From Punica granatum (Eukaryota; Streptophyta; Magnoliopsida; Myrtales; Lythraceae): a stretch of DNA of 64,000 nucleotides. Position 1 is the stretch's first letter, and each line of letters opens with the position of its first letter. The stretch lies in contig NC_045129.1 in the NCBI RefSeq assembly GCF_007655135.1, positions 35,403,122-35,467,121 on the forward strand. The letters run 5' to 3'. This document shows, piece after piece, positions 21,956-33,415 of the stretch. The notes below the pieces were generated by a model. The model was not told the origin of the DNA and searched no databases. It was given only the letters and a program-made list of their open reading frames with translations. A program made the translations under genes and the position numbers.

Positions 21956-24529
21956 TGTTGGGGATGATGTCCGCAATCTTCAAGATCCGCTCTGTGCTCT
22001 GAATACCTGCGTAATGGGAGAATTGGGAGTATTTCCCGATTTTCTTATCTGATGGTCAAGTTAGTCATCTTATATAATGTATATCTTATTTACTTAGAGG
22101 TATGAGATTGTGTACCCATATATTTATATATGTGGTGAAGGAAGGATAATCCTAGACCTCTATGACCCGAACTCTTGAGACTCAATAATATTATTTTAGG
22201 AGCTTTGTTCTAGGCCCCAACATTTGCCCCCCACTCCCCTACTTCTTCGATAAGAGTGCGGGAGTGCTTCACGTGGCTTATTTCATTTTTCAGTGGAGAT
22301 GCCCCCCACGTCTTATGGTGAAATGTCTGATGCTTAGTTTCACCAGCGGTGAAGATGCTTCTCAGACCTGTCTTTGTCTAGTGGAGTTTTGTGCGGTAAG
22401 GCCTATCTTTCACTCAGAGGTGGAGCTTTTGGTGGGTGGTCGAGCTTCGCTTCATGGCGAAGCTTTGAAGACTAGCTTCACTCGTGGTGAAACCTGTTTT
22501 GCTTCATGGCGGAGCTTTGTAAGCCTAGCTTCGTTCGTGGTGAAATTTTTTTCACTTCATGGCGGAGCATTGTAAGCTTAGCTTCATTCGTGGTGAAATT
22601 TGTTTCGCTTCATGGCGGAGCTTTGTGAGCCTAGCTTCACTCAGCCTTCCTCGCTTGGAAGCTTATGGGGCCTTGCTTCGCTACTTGGCGAAGCTCTGCA
22701 GGTTTAGTTTTCACCTTACAATGAAACTTTTAGGCTTTAGTGAAGCTTTATGGGGCCCCATTTCTTGGCGTGGTTTGGCCGCACCGCAAGCCGCTACCAT
22801 TACGATCCTCGCACTGCCGGCAGCAAGTTAAGCTGCTCGCTAGCGCGGTCCTCGCGCTGCCCAGCCGCGATGCCTGCTTGCTCTCACGGACTTCGCGAGC
22901 CTCGCTTTGCCTCTTGGCAAAGCTGGTACAGGCCTAGCATCCATCTTATGTAAAACCATTGCCTAAGCTTCACTCATGGTGAAGCTTCATATGGCCTCGC
23001 TTCGCTTCTTGGAAAAGCTGCGTAAGCCTAGCTTTCACCACCAGTGAAGCTTTTTCGCTTAGCTTCACTCGCGGTGAAGCTTTATAGGGGCTAGCTTCCC
23101 TTCTTGGTGAAGCTGTGTTGGCTTAGCTTTCACCTTCGGGTAAAGCTTTTGTCTTAGCTTCACCCGCGGTGAAACTTGACGCGGCCCCACTTTGCTTCTT
23201 ATTCACCCTTCTCCCCTCGCAATATGTTGATCACTCCATATTTGGAGTGCAGCTTTTGCAGTTAGCCTTCAATAGGTCTCAATCATTGTAAGTGTTGTTA
23301 GCGCCGGGTTGTTTTGTTGCGGACGCCTTCTTGGGGAGGTCATGTCACAGCGGGTTAAGGCCTCACAGCTGCCTCCCTGTAGAAAGGTCTTGTGACTGTC
23401 ATTGCAAGGTTCATTCGTGCGTCATGCCCCCTGTGGGAGGTTCTCGTCGTATTCTGGCCTTCCTTTACTTTCGAAACCAAGTCGCAAAGACGAAAGAAAG
23501 GCAGACGCGCAACAGGGTGCCCGTTAGTCGCGCCACACTACTTGCATCCCCTGTTCTTATTTCAGTTTCTATGATGTCTTATGCCCCTGCCTGGTGGGTG
23601 GCCGCTCAAAAGGGTTGCATTGCCACTGGCTGTTTTACCCGACAACCATAGACATTAAAATTTATATATGTATTTGCATATTCATGCGTTTATTTTATTA
23701 GGATAAATTCAACCTGGTGATTTCAAGATTTTGAGTTCATTACCAAAAGGTGTTGTTTGGTGAAATCCCTCCAAGCAAAAATTGCAAGAATTGAGATAAT
23801 TCAATGTTCGATGAGGCAACTTAGTTTTGAAGAATTGTCGGGAAAGTGAATTCTTCCGCTGATAAACTGGAAAGGTGACTTCTTGCGTGTCACATCCTCG
23901 GTACTCGTCGGCCGACAGTATCCTAACCGGGAGATACTCTAGGGAGAGGAAGCTGGGCTGAACTCTCCCTATGCCCCCTCCTTCTTAGTTAGCATGTCCG
24001 CTAGTGTAAGTCACTTGGGAGTGTCGTTCAGAAATTGAAGCAGATCCTTCATTGTAATCCTTCGCCGTAGCAAATCTGATTATGAGATGAATGTTGGAGT
24101 TTCCTTGGTTCAGCTTTGCCTACGTCCTCAAGGTTTCCTAGTTTTGCAACCACATTTCTCCAGCTCTAAAGAAATTGTAGGTTGATGGCTGCAACTCTCA
24201 GCTAGCTCCTCATCAATAACCGGAGCCATAACCTTTTGTATCGTTCCCACAGATGGCGCCAAATATTAGGGATGATGTCCGCAATCTTCAAGATCTGCTC
24301 CGTGCTCCAAATACCTATAAAATGAGAGAATCGGGAGTATTTCTCGATTTCCTTCTCCGACGGTCAAGTTAGCCATATTGTATAATGTGTGTCTTATTCA
24401 CTGAGAGAGATGAGAATATATACCCATATATTTATATATGTGGTGAAGAAGGAATAACCCTATGCCACTATGGACCGGGCTCTCGAGGCCTAATAATATT
24501 ATTTTAGGATCCTTATTCTAGGCCCAATA
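21956..24529 (-). mobile_element. Non-autonomous LTR retrotransposon, probable Ty3/gypsy TAT-type
   Basis: Two LTRs of about 267 bp (21956-22222 and 24264-24529). The first has perfect ends TGTTGGGG...CCCCAACA. On the minus strand a polypurine tract (GGGGAGTGGGGGGCAAA) lies just upstream of the 3' LTR. The primer site TTTGGCGCCATCTGTGGGA (24243-24263) follows the 5' LTR, a form typical of TAT-lineage gypsy elements. Target duplication GTTTC/GTTTA. The 2-kb interior has no gag-pol on the minus strand. It holds a repeat array with 52-53 bp units around 22440-22620, decaying to about 23200. The LTRs differ at many positions, so insertion is not recent. Confidence 0.85.
22440..23200. repeat. Tandem array of hairpin-forming 52-53 bp units inside the LTR element
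   Basis: TTCATGGCG occurs at about 22451, 22503, 22556 and 22609, spaced 52-53 bp. Each unit pairs AGCTTCAC-type text with a nearby GTGGTGAA-type complement, so each can fold. To about 23200 the units become irregular (TTAGCTTCACTCGCGGTGAA at about 23060). Plus-strand ORFs here are by-products of the repeat. Confidence 0.8.
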
Positions 24530-24657
24530 GTTTACATCTCGTATTTCATCAAAATAAATATAATGAATCATATAATAATAAGTTGAAATCGAAGACTATG
24601 CTATGTGCCTCTTGTCCCAAAAAGAAAAAACGGATGATGCAACTTCACCTTAAGCCC

Positions 24658-26145
24658 TAAACTAGATCAATACTCTCACCCCAAGGAAAAATAATGCATT
24701 CTATTTTCTTATACAAAAACTTTTTACATTCTTAAATAACATTCTATATATTGCTCTGTTCCATATCTATTTAGACCATCAATCAATTTTTTTTACGAGT
24801 TAAACTGCCCGCGAACACACTAAATTATACAGACTCGTCATTTTATCACATCATTTCAATTTATTAATATTTTCATTTTATTCAATTACAAATGTTTATA
24901 TGTTCATTGGGTGGAATCTGTGACTTCCACGATACTATCCAGCTCTGCCACCTTCGAATAAATTATTATGCATGCAAGAGAATATATATTATACTCATGG
25001 CGCTGGTCTTTTTCTTTTTATATTTTTATAAGAAAAGACTGATCCACATTGCCTTGTCCTTTTCAAGGGGGTCGGATTTTTCCCCGGGTAGCTTTTTCCG
25101 TACGTATCTTGCACCCAAACAAGCCCTTGAATTCTGACAAATCGAGTAAGAGTTAAAGGGCTGTTTGACGGGGTCGATAGTTACGATAAATTGGTGAAAG
25201 TTAAGGAGAAGTCGAGTATGAGAAAATTTTGCTTCAAAAACAAGAATATATGCAAATCCAATTAAAAAAATGGGTAATTTGAGGATATCAACTCTCTCTT
25301 GATCCATCACTGTCACGATATGTTCTTAGGAAGTATGCCGATTCCTGTCATCATTTAGATATCGACTTGAAATCGTCGTGAGCATGTGGTGAGTTTTGAA
25401 TTCATGTATTGCAATTAAAATACTCATTTTTTGTCTTTGAAAGTACATGTATAACTCGACATCAATATTAGCAATCCAACGATTTTGATACTCCCTACAT
25501 GAACAACAGGAAAATATATTTTTCGCACGTACAGTTTGTTAATCAGCTACGTCAAAGAGATTCTAGAAAGAAAAGCAACTTTTGCTGTTTGGAGGACTCA
25601 CCAAACTTAATATCTATGCTTGGGGAAAGCATCGCCTGTAATGGATATATCACGTGACACTGTATCGCTAATCCAAAAAAAAAACTCTGGTTTTGTCAAC
25701 AGTTCTGTGTTTATATAAAGTTGTGAATGCAAGATATACATGACTTACGAACTCGGTTCGAACTTATGAGGGGCTTGGTTTAATATTCTGTAAGAAACTC
25801 CTTGGGTCTTCTGAGTTCATAGGAAGATTAAAATTAAAGGCGCTTATAGTTTTCTTTTGATCCAGTGATCTGAGTCCCATAAGGTAAATTGCATATCAAC
25901 GTGATGTTATAGTTTAATTAATATCGTATGAGGAAGGAGGGTTTGAAATCCTCGGGTTTGCGATAACTTCGATTGAGATGGCATGACCAATGAAGCCAGA
26001 ATCGATGTATGACTTTTGGAGAAGCACATTTGCTTCTCTTTTCTCACAGTTACAAGCAACTTCTTGTTTTCGGGTTTTTGCAGCAAATGTGCATTTACTG
26101 TCTTTTTTTCTTCTTTCTTCTTTTTTTTTTCCTGTGACATTCAGA
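24658..26145. other. Intergenic, no gene
   Basis: AT-rich, with no recognised exon or element ends. Short ORFs around 24892-25316 and 25907-26312 show no family features. Confidence 0.55.
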
Positions 26146-27534
26146 TCTCCTTGGTTGAAATCGAGTATAATCCCTAGCTGGATCGGTCTAAGTAGGTCAT
26201 TTACGCCGGATTTTTTGGCATTTTCACAGAAATTACATTTCATGATTTCTTTGTAAAAATTTAACTTGGGACCTCTAAGATGAGAGAAACTCCCATATAA
26301 TTTGAATTGCAAGTTATCGAGGGTTACGGAAGGTTATTATTCCCGATGACTCACTTCTCCATAAATCTTCCTAACCTGCAATCTAAACAAAGCTATATTG
26401 GGTAAAATTCTTCAAATAGTGGATTTTTTACTGACAATTCAAGACCTTATTGAAGAAAAAGAAGTGTCAAACTACCGAACTATCTCACACCGGTAACTAA
26501 TGCATGCTTTTACTGCTGAACCCAATGCTTTTACTGCTGAACCCAACATTCTTCCTCATATTTCTTTTTTCGGCTTTGGGAAAAAAATTAATCAAAACGC
26601 TACTTGAGTGTCACGTAATTATCATCTTAATTATCAGAACACCAAACATCATAATCAATCTATGAATATATGCTTTTGTATCTAATTTTACACTTTGGAT
26701 TGAATTTATTCCGCACACTTTTACAAGCAATCACAGGGAGAAAAAGAAAACGGGGAAAAAAGACCACAAAAAAGATGGAAGATAAAGCCTCAAGATATAT
26801 AGTATGTTCAGAAGCACAAATAACTAATATGTCATGAAATGGACATCCGAAGTAACCAATATGTAGTAACTTGCGAGGTCGATCGGGAACATGAGAAAAC
26901 ATTTTATGCATCTGTTGCATGCAAAACGCGGTACGTACAACTGACCAATAATATCATTACTTCATATTATCGATCGGTTGTCTTGCCACATAGTGCAGCT
27001 GAGGCATGGAAAATACCCTCTCCCTATAGGATATAGCTTTTCACGTTAATGTTCGGGGAGGCATACGCGAGGAGCTCCTTGTCGTTCTCGAATTTGGCCA
27101 TGTCCTCGGCCTTGAGGTTAGCCCAAGCCTCAATTCCGTCTCCCGACTTCGTGTCAAGGAAGACGATCAGATTCTTAAATGTCAAGCTCGCTGAACCAAC
27201 CCAGACCGGCTTCCCCCACCCAAAATCGGCCTCGTATATCGGGAACCGGCACAGGCTGGTGAAGCTGAACGAGACGAAGTCTCCCTTCGAGATCTTCTCC
27301 CCGCGCTCCCTCATGGAGTTCAGGTGTCCATCTCCTTGTTGGAGCTTCTTCACATATTCCACGTTAACCTGCCTTATTGCGTCTCTTACTTGATTCACTA
27401 TCTTATACCCTGCGTCGCCACTGATATACGTATTCGGCCTTGTTACTGCAATCCGACTAATATTGCCAAAGTGGCGCTCTGAGAGTGCCGGATCCATCCG
27501 AGTGCGTAAGTTCACCGCGTGAAGCACCGAATAG
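26146..27534. repeat. Dispersed segmental duplication, right copy (partner 1-1891)
   Basis: Contains the 3' half and downstream DNA of the intact BAHD gene, without the TRIM-like insertion seen in the left copy. Because the gene continues intact to 28346 here, this is the likely source copy. A 20-bp direct repeat (CTTTTACTGCTGAACCCAA) at about 26509-26545 is a small local duplication absent from the left copy. Confidence 0.88.
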
Positions 27535-28346
27535 AGCTTATTGTTATTATCCTCGTCAGCGGCTTCTTCTTTCACTTGTGTGCTGGCCATGTACCGGCTC
27601 CAGAGGAAAGTCGAGAGGGCCTCGACACGGGTCGGGGGTCTCTGGTATTCCTCGGAAGTGGCGTCGTTGTACTTTTCACGGAGGCTCGCAAGCACAGGGG
27701 CATCAAACACAAACCTCTTTGTGACAATGTTCTCCTTCACGATACCCATGTTCAGGCGCAATCCCGACATGTCCACCGGGGGGAACAGAGTGGCTGAGTC
27801 GAAACAAGGGTTTATTATGAGGTTAGTTTCGCCACGGGCGATCGCGGCCCAGCTGTTGAGGAACGTGAAGTAGGACAGAGCATCAGCGACCTTGTGCGAC
27901 ATCAACAAGCTAATAGCTAGTCCACCGCAGTTAAAAATGTTAACCTGGACCGCTGCGGCTAGCTCATTCACATCATCAAGCCCGAAGGGAAGGAACTTGT
28001 TCAGCGACCCCGGGACGGGATTTTTGAGAACATCAACAAGGTCACAGTGAGCCCTAGCCTCAACATAGTGAGCTCCCTCGTCGTTGCAGTCGATGTACAT
28101 GTTGTCCTTGACCCGGCCAGCCATAGGATAGAATCGGGCGAGGGCCTCAGACAGAGACTTCTTGATGCGCCCACACTTTTCCTCGTTGCTTATGTCATCC
28201 TTAGGGAAGAAAATGACCAACGGCATGAAAACCGGGGGCGATATCTGGTCGAGGAAGGAGAGGCTGTAATGGCGGAGGTGGTCGGGAGTCGGAGATGCTG
28301 GCTTAATCGTCTCTTTCGAGAGGACTTCCACTTCGAAAACCTTCAT
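27024..28346 (-). CDS. BAHD acyltransferase, vinorine synthase-like (intact)
   Basis: Single exon, 440 aa, complete. Catalytic HKVAD at about residue 151 and DFGWGKP, the canonical structural motif, at about 374. Other BAHD landmarks are SPTPDHLRHYSLSFLDQ near the N-terminus and RPPTRVEALSTFLWSRY in the middle. The ATG at 28346 (MKVFEVEVLSKETIKPASP) gives the family-typical N-terminus. The frame extends to 28445 but with no ATG. It is a distinct paralogue of the 4943-6235 gene, not a recent copy. Expected role: cytosolic acyl-CoA-dependent acylation of a specialised metabolite; the acceptor is unknown. It ends with a serine/asparagine-containing tail (ASPNINVKSYIL) absent from the other gene. 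Confidence 0.94.
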   Translation of the reverse strand: MKVFEVEVLSKETIKPASPTPDHLRHYSLSFLDQISPPVFMPLVIFFPKDDISNEEKCGRIKKSLSEALARFYPMAGRVKDNMYIDCNDEGAHYVEARAHCDLVDVLKNPVPGSLNKFLPFGLDDVNELAAAVQVNIFNCGGLAISLLMSHKVADALSYFTFLNSWAAIARGETNLIINPCFDSATLFPPVDMSGLRLNMGIVKENIVTKRFVFDAPVLASLREKYNDATSEEYQRPPTRVEALSTFLWSRYMASTQVKEEAADEDNNNKLYSVLHAVNLRTRMDPALSERHFGNISRIAVTRPNTYISGDAGYKIVNQVRDAIRQVNVEYVKKLQQGDGHLNSMRERGEKISKGDFVSFSFTSLCRFPIYEADFGWGKPVWVGSASLTFKNLIVFLDTKSGDGIEAWANLKAEDMAKFENDKELLAYASPNINVKSYIL

Positions 28347-28499
28347 GTTTTTGGACAAAGGGCGGTGCGAAAATTCCAAACTAAGGATCTGTGATCTCTT
28401 ACTATTGCTTGAGACTGTGAAGTGAGAGGCCTTTGGCAATGGCAAGTGAGATGAGAAGGTGGAGTTGGTATGGAAACCCTCGCCAGGGTAAGATAAGTG

Positions 28500-28506
28500 T
28501 TATATA
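28500..28506 (-). promoter_or_regulatory. Probable TATA box of BAHD gene
   Basis: Minus strand TATATAA, about 154 bp upstream of the ATG at 28346. No transposon sequence is visible next to it, unlike the other BAHD locus. Confidence 0.45.
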
Positions 28507-29774
28507 GACATGCAACGTGGAGGGGAAAAGGCAATGCGGTTTTCTCAGCAAAAAAAAGTCAATGCGGTTTTGTATGTATCTTCTAATTAACGTGTTCATA
28601 CGATAATTTTCCATATAAAGTCGTATTTTATATTTTTATAATTTTGTATAATTTTATAATTATTCATCCCCTTGATGTTAGTGAACGAGGGAGTAGGTGA
28701 AATGGTGTTATATGCTTAGTACAAATTACGGAAAAAGTGTTGCCAATTGCCAAATGGATGACCAATGAAAAAGTCGCCAAACAATAGAATGTAACAAGGA
28801 AATGTCGCCCGTCCTTTGAAAATTCAATGGCATATGAACCACGAGATCATATGGCATGACGACTTAATTAGCAAATCCTACGTCAAGTTGGCGATTTTGT
28901 TTTGCATTTCAATAATACACCAAACGAACTTGAAACAATCCTTTGGCAGTGCAAGCCCACGGCCGATCATGAATTGTCGCCATTAATTGGATCAATATAA
29001 TTTGGAAACATCGCTCGTCCTTCGAAAATTCGGTGGCATAAATCAGGAGACGCGGAGTAACTATTACGCTGACGACCATGGATTTTAACAAAGTATAGGA
29101 TGCTAGAATTACAAGATCAACTTAGAAACATTTCGGGCAGGATAAGTCGACTTCTGAGTAGAGAATAATTTCTGACATTTTGCGGACACCTTGTGTCCAT
29201 TTAAATTAGAAATTGTCATCCTAAGATTTTGCGTGCTTTTTCGATTTACACCAACTATTATATATTCAGGAGACCAATAAACTCCGACAAATGCATATTC
29301 GAGCTAAATCGACTAATTAAAAAGTAATCTCATTCACCCAAAAATAAAAATTAATAATTCTCATTCAATTATAAATTTTCTCAATTTATAAGATTAATTA
29401 TGAAAGCTTTCTTAAATTAGCATATTTAAATTTACATTAATAGATGCACAATATTGTAGGATTTTTTTTCTTTCTTTTGTTTTAGACTGGAAAGGGTTTT
29501 GTTTCCGTTGATGGTAGAAAAGGTTTTATTTTAGTTTAATCCAGCTGTTACTTATATCCTTGTGCAAAAATGTCGTATCTGATACTCTTTTTAGTATAAA
29601 CAAAAGGGCTAAATTTACTAACACCCCTATAATATTGTAAAAGCAACAACACCCACCAACATGGGAAAAAAAATGGTTAAATATTGCTGATTTGTTAATG
29701 GATAACAACCAATTAAAATACTTATAAGTGAGAATTGTGTACAGTTATGAGGCTAGCCTTTCACTTTTAGGCAT
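28507..29774. repeat. Intergenic with a two-copy direct repeat, period about 204 bp
   Basis: GGAAATGTCGCCCGTCCTTT (28799) recurs as GGAAACATCGCTCGTCCTTC (29003), each followed by GAAAATTC and GGTGGCAT/AATGGCAT. The surrounding text is similar but diverged. No gene is seen in this stretch. Confidence 0.6.
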
Positions 29775-29972
29775 TTTGTTCCGATATTACATAACTCAAG
29801 TGACTGAGTATTACTTAATGAATATTTGCTCATTGATTGGTTCGAGTCTTATAAATAAAAAAAATTATGTTGTAAGAGATTTATTCCTTAATAGACTGAC
29901 ATGGGTCAAACTGAATTAATCAAGATTTATTGAGTTTTCGAATACTAAGATGTACTGCCAAAAAAAAAAGAA
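29775..29972 (+). mobile_element. Degraded tRNA-derived SINE
   Basis: Box A-like ATAACTCAAGTGACTGAGTA and box B-like TGGTTCGAGTCTTATAAAT are followed by the family body (AGACTGACATGGGTCAAACT, GAGTTTTCGAATACTAAGAT) and an A-rich tail at about 29959-29969. Diverged member of the 13500-13692 family. Confidence 0.6.
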
Positions 29973-30709
29973 TAAGAAGAGGAATAATAATATCTCCTCT
30001 TTTTAAAACAGGACGCATGCCTCTCCATTTTTTACTAGCATAATAGATTATTTGGCTCCAAGGGTGCACATTTGCTAGCATGTCATTCTCTATGCTTTTT
30101 TTTTCTTTCATTTACAGAAACTAACAAATGAAATTGCAATTTGAAATTTAAACTTAAAAAAAAAAACCCTCTTGTGTGGAGAAGGGGCTTCGGTGGTATA
30201 TAGGCTTTGATGCAGTTACATAAATCACTGACTCATAATTAAAAGGTTCCAAATTGAATTCTCCATAAAAATAGAGTTCAAATCTTTTTGAAACATGGTA
30301 AAATCTATGTGTACTTTGAAATTGACCGGAAGCCAGGGGAAATAATAACTTTTTCCTACATGAGGTTTTTTTTTTGGGTGTGTGTCCTTTTTTCTAAGGT
30401 TTAATGACAACTAATTAGTTAAGCTCAATTGGTGGAGAAACGAGTTTGTCCTTTCGAGAGATACTATTAGATGCATTTATTTATTCTCATGATAACACGA
30501 AAGATCTGATCATCACATTTGTCAACTTTATTTTGCCCAAATCTACAAATTGTCAAGTTTATCGATTATAATAAGGTACTACGATTTTGATAGATTTGGA
30601 CGTGCACATTCTAGTCCAAATTAGGAAATAAAATAAAGCTTGCTTGTCGGAATTCTTTATTTATATTATACAATAATTATAAATATACAAAAGAATGAAA
30701 TAATTATGG

Positions 30710-30947
30710 TGCGTTTGGTTTCAATGTAAGATTTTAAAATTAGATTTTGATTTTGAAAAAGAGTGGTATAAATGAGACTCACTATTTGACTTTGTATGAG
30801 TTATTTTGTTTTGTTGTGGAAAAAAGTGGTATAAATGAGACTCACTCTTTGACTTTGTATGAATTATTTTATTTTGTTGTGAGTAGAATTAGATTAAAGT
30901 TGTGATTTTAAAATTATATTCCCAAATCAAACAGGTCATTAATATTT
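30710..30947. mobile_element. MITE family A
   Basis: Starts GGTGCGTTTGGTTTCAATG and ends CCAAATCAAACAGGTC, an imperfect terminal inverted repeat. It holds two direct copies of the segment with GTGGTATAAATGAGACTCAC and TTTGACTTTGTATGA. The reverse-oriented relative is at 58313-58545. Confidence 0.7.
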
Positions 30948-31526
30948 GAGTGTATTTTTTTCAGTGAAATTACAAGTGTTTTCAGTTCATTAGCTGATGT
31001 CAATCCTACTCGGACATTGGGTCTCCTAGCTAGTCACGAATTGGAGCTCACCATCCTTAATAATTCATGCCAACTCATTATATTGGATCCTGATTATTTC
31101 GTTGAATGAGCTTGATAGAACTTCCTATGGTGAATGAATGCATTATCAATCGAAGTCCTAATTATATTACAAATTGGATCACAATAGCATATCCGAAATA
31201 ATCAACAATTGACCCATAAAAGGCATTCATATTATGAAGAAAGAACAATAAGAGGAAGGCGATGTGGGATTGGAAGTGAGGCTGAGGCGTGTAAAATGAG
31301 ATTATGTGAAACCGCGGCGGCCGTTCTCTAGTCTCTAGTGGACAAAATATTACATCTCCTCATCATACCACTTTCTCCCTTGTATTAATTTTGGATTTTT
31401 TTTTCTTTTTTCTTTTTTCTTTTTTTGGGACTTTTTGGGACGAATGCTTATCTCTAGCTATTAGTTCCGTCTGTGGGAAACCATGCACATTGCCTTTTCG
31501 GGACGACTAATAAGAGGTTGACTTAG

Positions 31527-31557
<31 letters not shown>

Positions 31558-32186
31558 ATAAAGTAGTTTTGGGTTTAAAATCTATACTTGAATCTACGAA
31601 ATACGCTATAAGGTTTGATATATGAATGGCATATTTGAGCCGGCCGTCGTGAGAAGGACAAGACTAGAGTACTTTAGTACGAACATACCGTAACAAGAAA
31701 AGCTTCAATAATAATATGCAAGTTTATGCGTAAAGCACCACCTACGCGTCCACTACTACTTTTATACATAATAAGTATGAATACATACATTTGCGTTGTC
31801 TATAGTTTCTTTTCTTTTCTTTTCTTTTCTTTTCTTTTCTTTTCTTTTGCCTAAATAAAGTTTCACGTAACGAACTTTAAATAATATTCATTGAGAAATA
31901 ATAAGAACTATCCCTAGATGGGATGCTATCCAATATAGTTCAACAATGATATGATTATATGGATTTCAAGTGGGAAGTGGATGAGTCCAAATTAGGTGAA
32001 ACAGTATAGAGATGGCTCTTGTTTTAGTAGTGACCTTCTTGGGCACACCTATAATCAAGTGCAGCTACGAGGAGAGGCACGGCATGGTCCGTCCCAGCCT
32101 TTACAACTTATCTGGATTGCGGTCCAAACAAGCGGTTAGAGTCACAAAAGAGCGTATCACACCTTTGTACCTTGTCTGGGTGCTTC

Positions 32187-32459
32187 CTCGATGTTATGGT
32201 TTCAGTTTTTTGTTCTTCCATATTCCGCACCTTGGATTAGGGTTTACTTTTTGTGGATAAAATGCACTGTTTAATGGCTTTGACTAAATTAAAGAGTAGC
32301 GTGGGCATTCTCAGAGACCATATTCATCGTTTTTAAGATTTTCTTCTAATCTTCTCTAGCTCCCTCGATTTCAGTCTATTATTCTTCCATATTCCGCATG
32401 CACCTTGGATTAAGGTTTAATTTTTTGGATAAGCACACGGTTTACTTTGACTAAATTAA
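32187..32459. repeat. Two-copy local tandem duplication, period about 170 bp
   Basis: About 100 bp ending TTTGACTAAATTAA recur at 32187-32293 and 32363-32459. Both contain TCTTCCATATTCCGCA and CACCTTGGATTA. Confidence 0.75.
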
Positions 32460-33318
32460 GAATTATCTTAAGAGCATTAATGGGGTTTGGCAGTTACCCA
32501 CCAAAAACACCGCGTAATGTCAAAACAGCTGCCTGATTAGAAGGAGATGTGTTTAGATAAAATCAGAAAAGAAATTCTTGGGTGATGTTATCATACCACA
32601 TAGCATAAGAAGCGCCAATCAAATCGTAAGAAATTATGAGAGAATGAGTGTTGATCCCTTGAATACTTGTCTTAATTGTTCTTAATCATGCGAATATAAT
32701 TGATTCTTATGTGCCACGTTATTGTGAGGTACAACCATTAAAAATTTTCTCAAATCAAACATTCTATTATACAAAATCTTATATATTGTCTAGATATATA
32801 CATACATATATATATATTACATTTTTAATTTATCGAAGTTTAAGTGATAATATTTCACCACGACTGTACATGAACAAGATATATTCTATAGTCTCGTACT
32901 TCTGTTTCATTGAGTTCTAAGGAGATAAGAATCTAAGTTGTAATATTCCACCAAAAAAAGGGTTTAAGTTCTAATAGTTCCTTCTCTTCGGCGCTTCTAG
33001 AGATCGATGACTAGAAAGAAAATTCTGTCATTCGTATTTTACATATACATGTGTGTGTCTATACGCGTACACATGTACATAACTTTTTGACCGAAAATGA
33101 TGACTTGTATGATTAATTTGCTTTCATATGCTCACCAATAAATATAGCGCGTTATTCAATTAAGAATTCAATATATGGAGTATGGACCATTTGTCAATTC
33201 ATAGTTCCTTTAGCTCATTTGAGTATAATTATATAGAATTTTTCTCCTTTTTTTTTTTCTTGCTATATTCCCTTTCCCAACACATTAATTATTCATCATT
33301 GCCCTTTTTTTTCCATTT

Positions 33319-33321
<3 letters not shown>

Positions 33322-33412
<91 letters not shown>
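33322..33412. repeat. (CT)n microsatellite, about 90 bp
   Basis: Uninterrupted CT dinucleotides. It creates artefactual serine/leucine and arginine/glutamate ORFs on the two strands. Confidence 0.97.

Positions 33413-33415
<3 letters not shown>

Larger units (their letters stand above)
21811..24657. repeat. Older two-copy tandem repeat split by an LTR element
   Basis: Copy 1 runs from CCCAAGGTTTCCAT (about 21811) through GTATTTCATCAAAATAAATA to AACTTCAGCTTTAG (about 21942). Copy 2 starts CCCAAGGTTTC at about 21944, is interrupted by the LTR element (21956-24529), and resumes at CATCTCGTATTTCATCAAAA (24535) to about 24657. Period about 133 bp once the element is removed. Confidence 0.8.

Noticed and set aside
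22264..23651. Plus-strand ORFs of 60-119 codons
   Set aside because: They lie in the GC-rich interior of an LTR element, follow its repeat units and show no protein family features.
32012..32260. 82-codon ORF as a small gene
   Set aside because: No family, no splice or upstream context, and its 3' part overlaps a non-coding tandem repeat.
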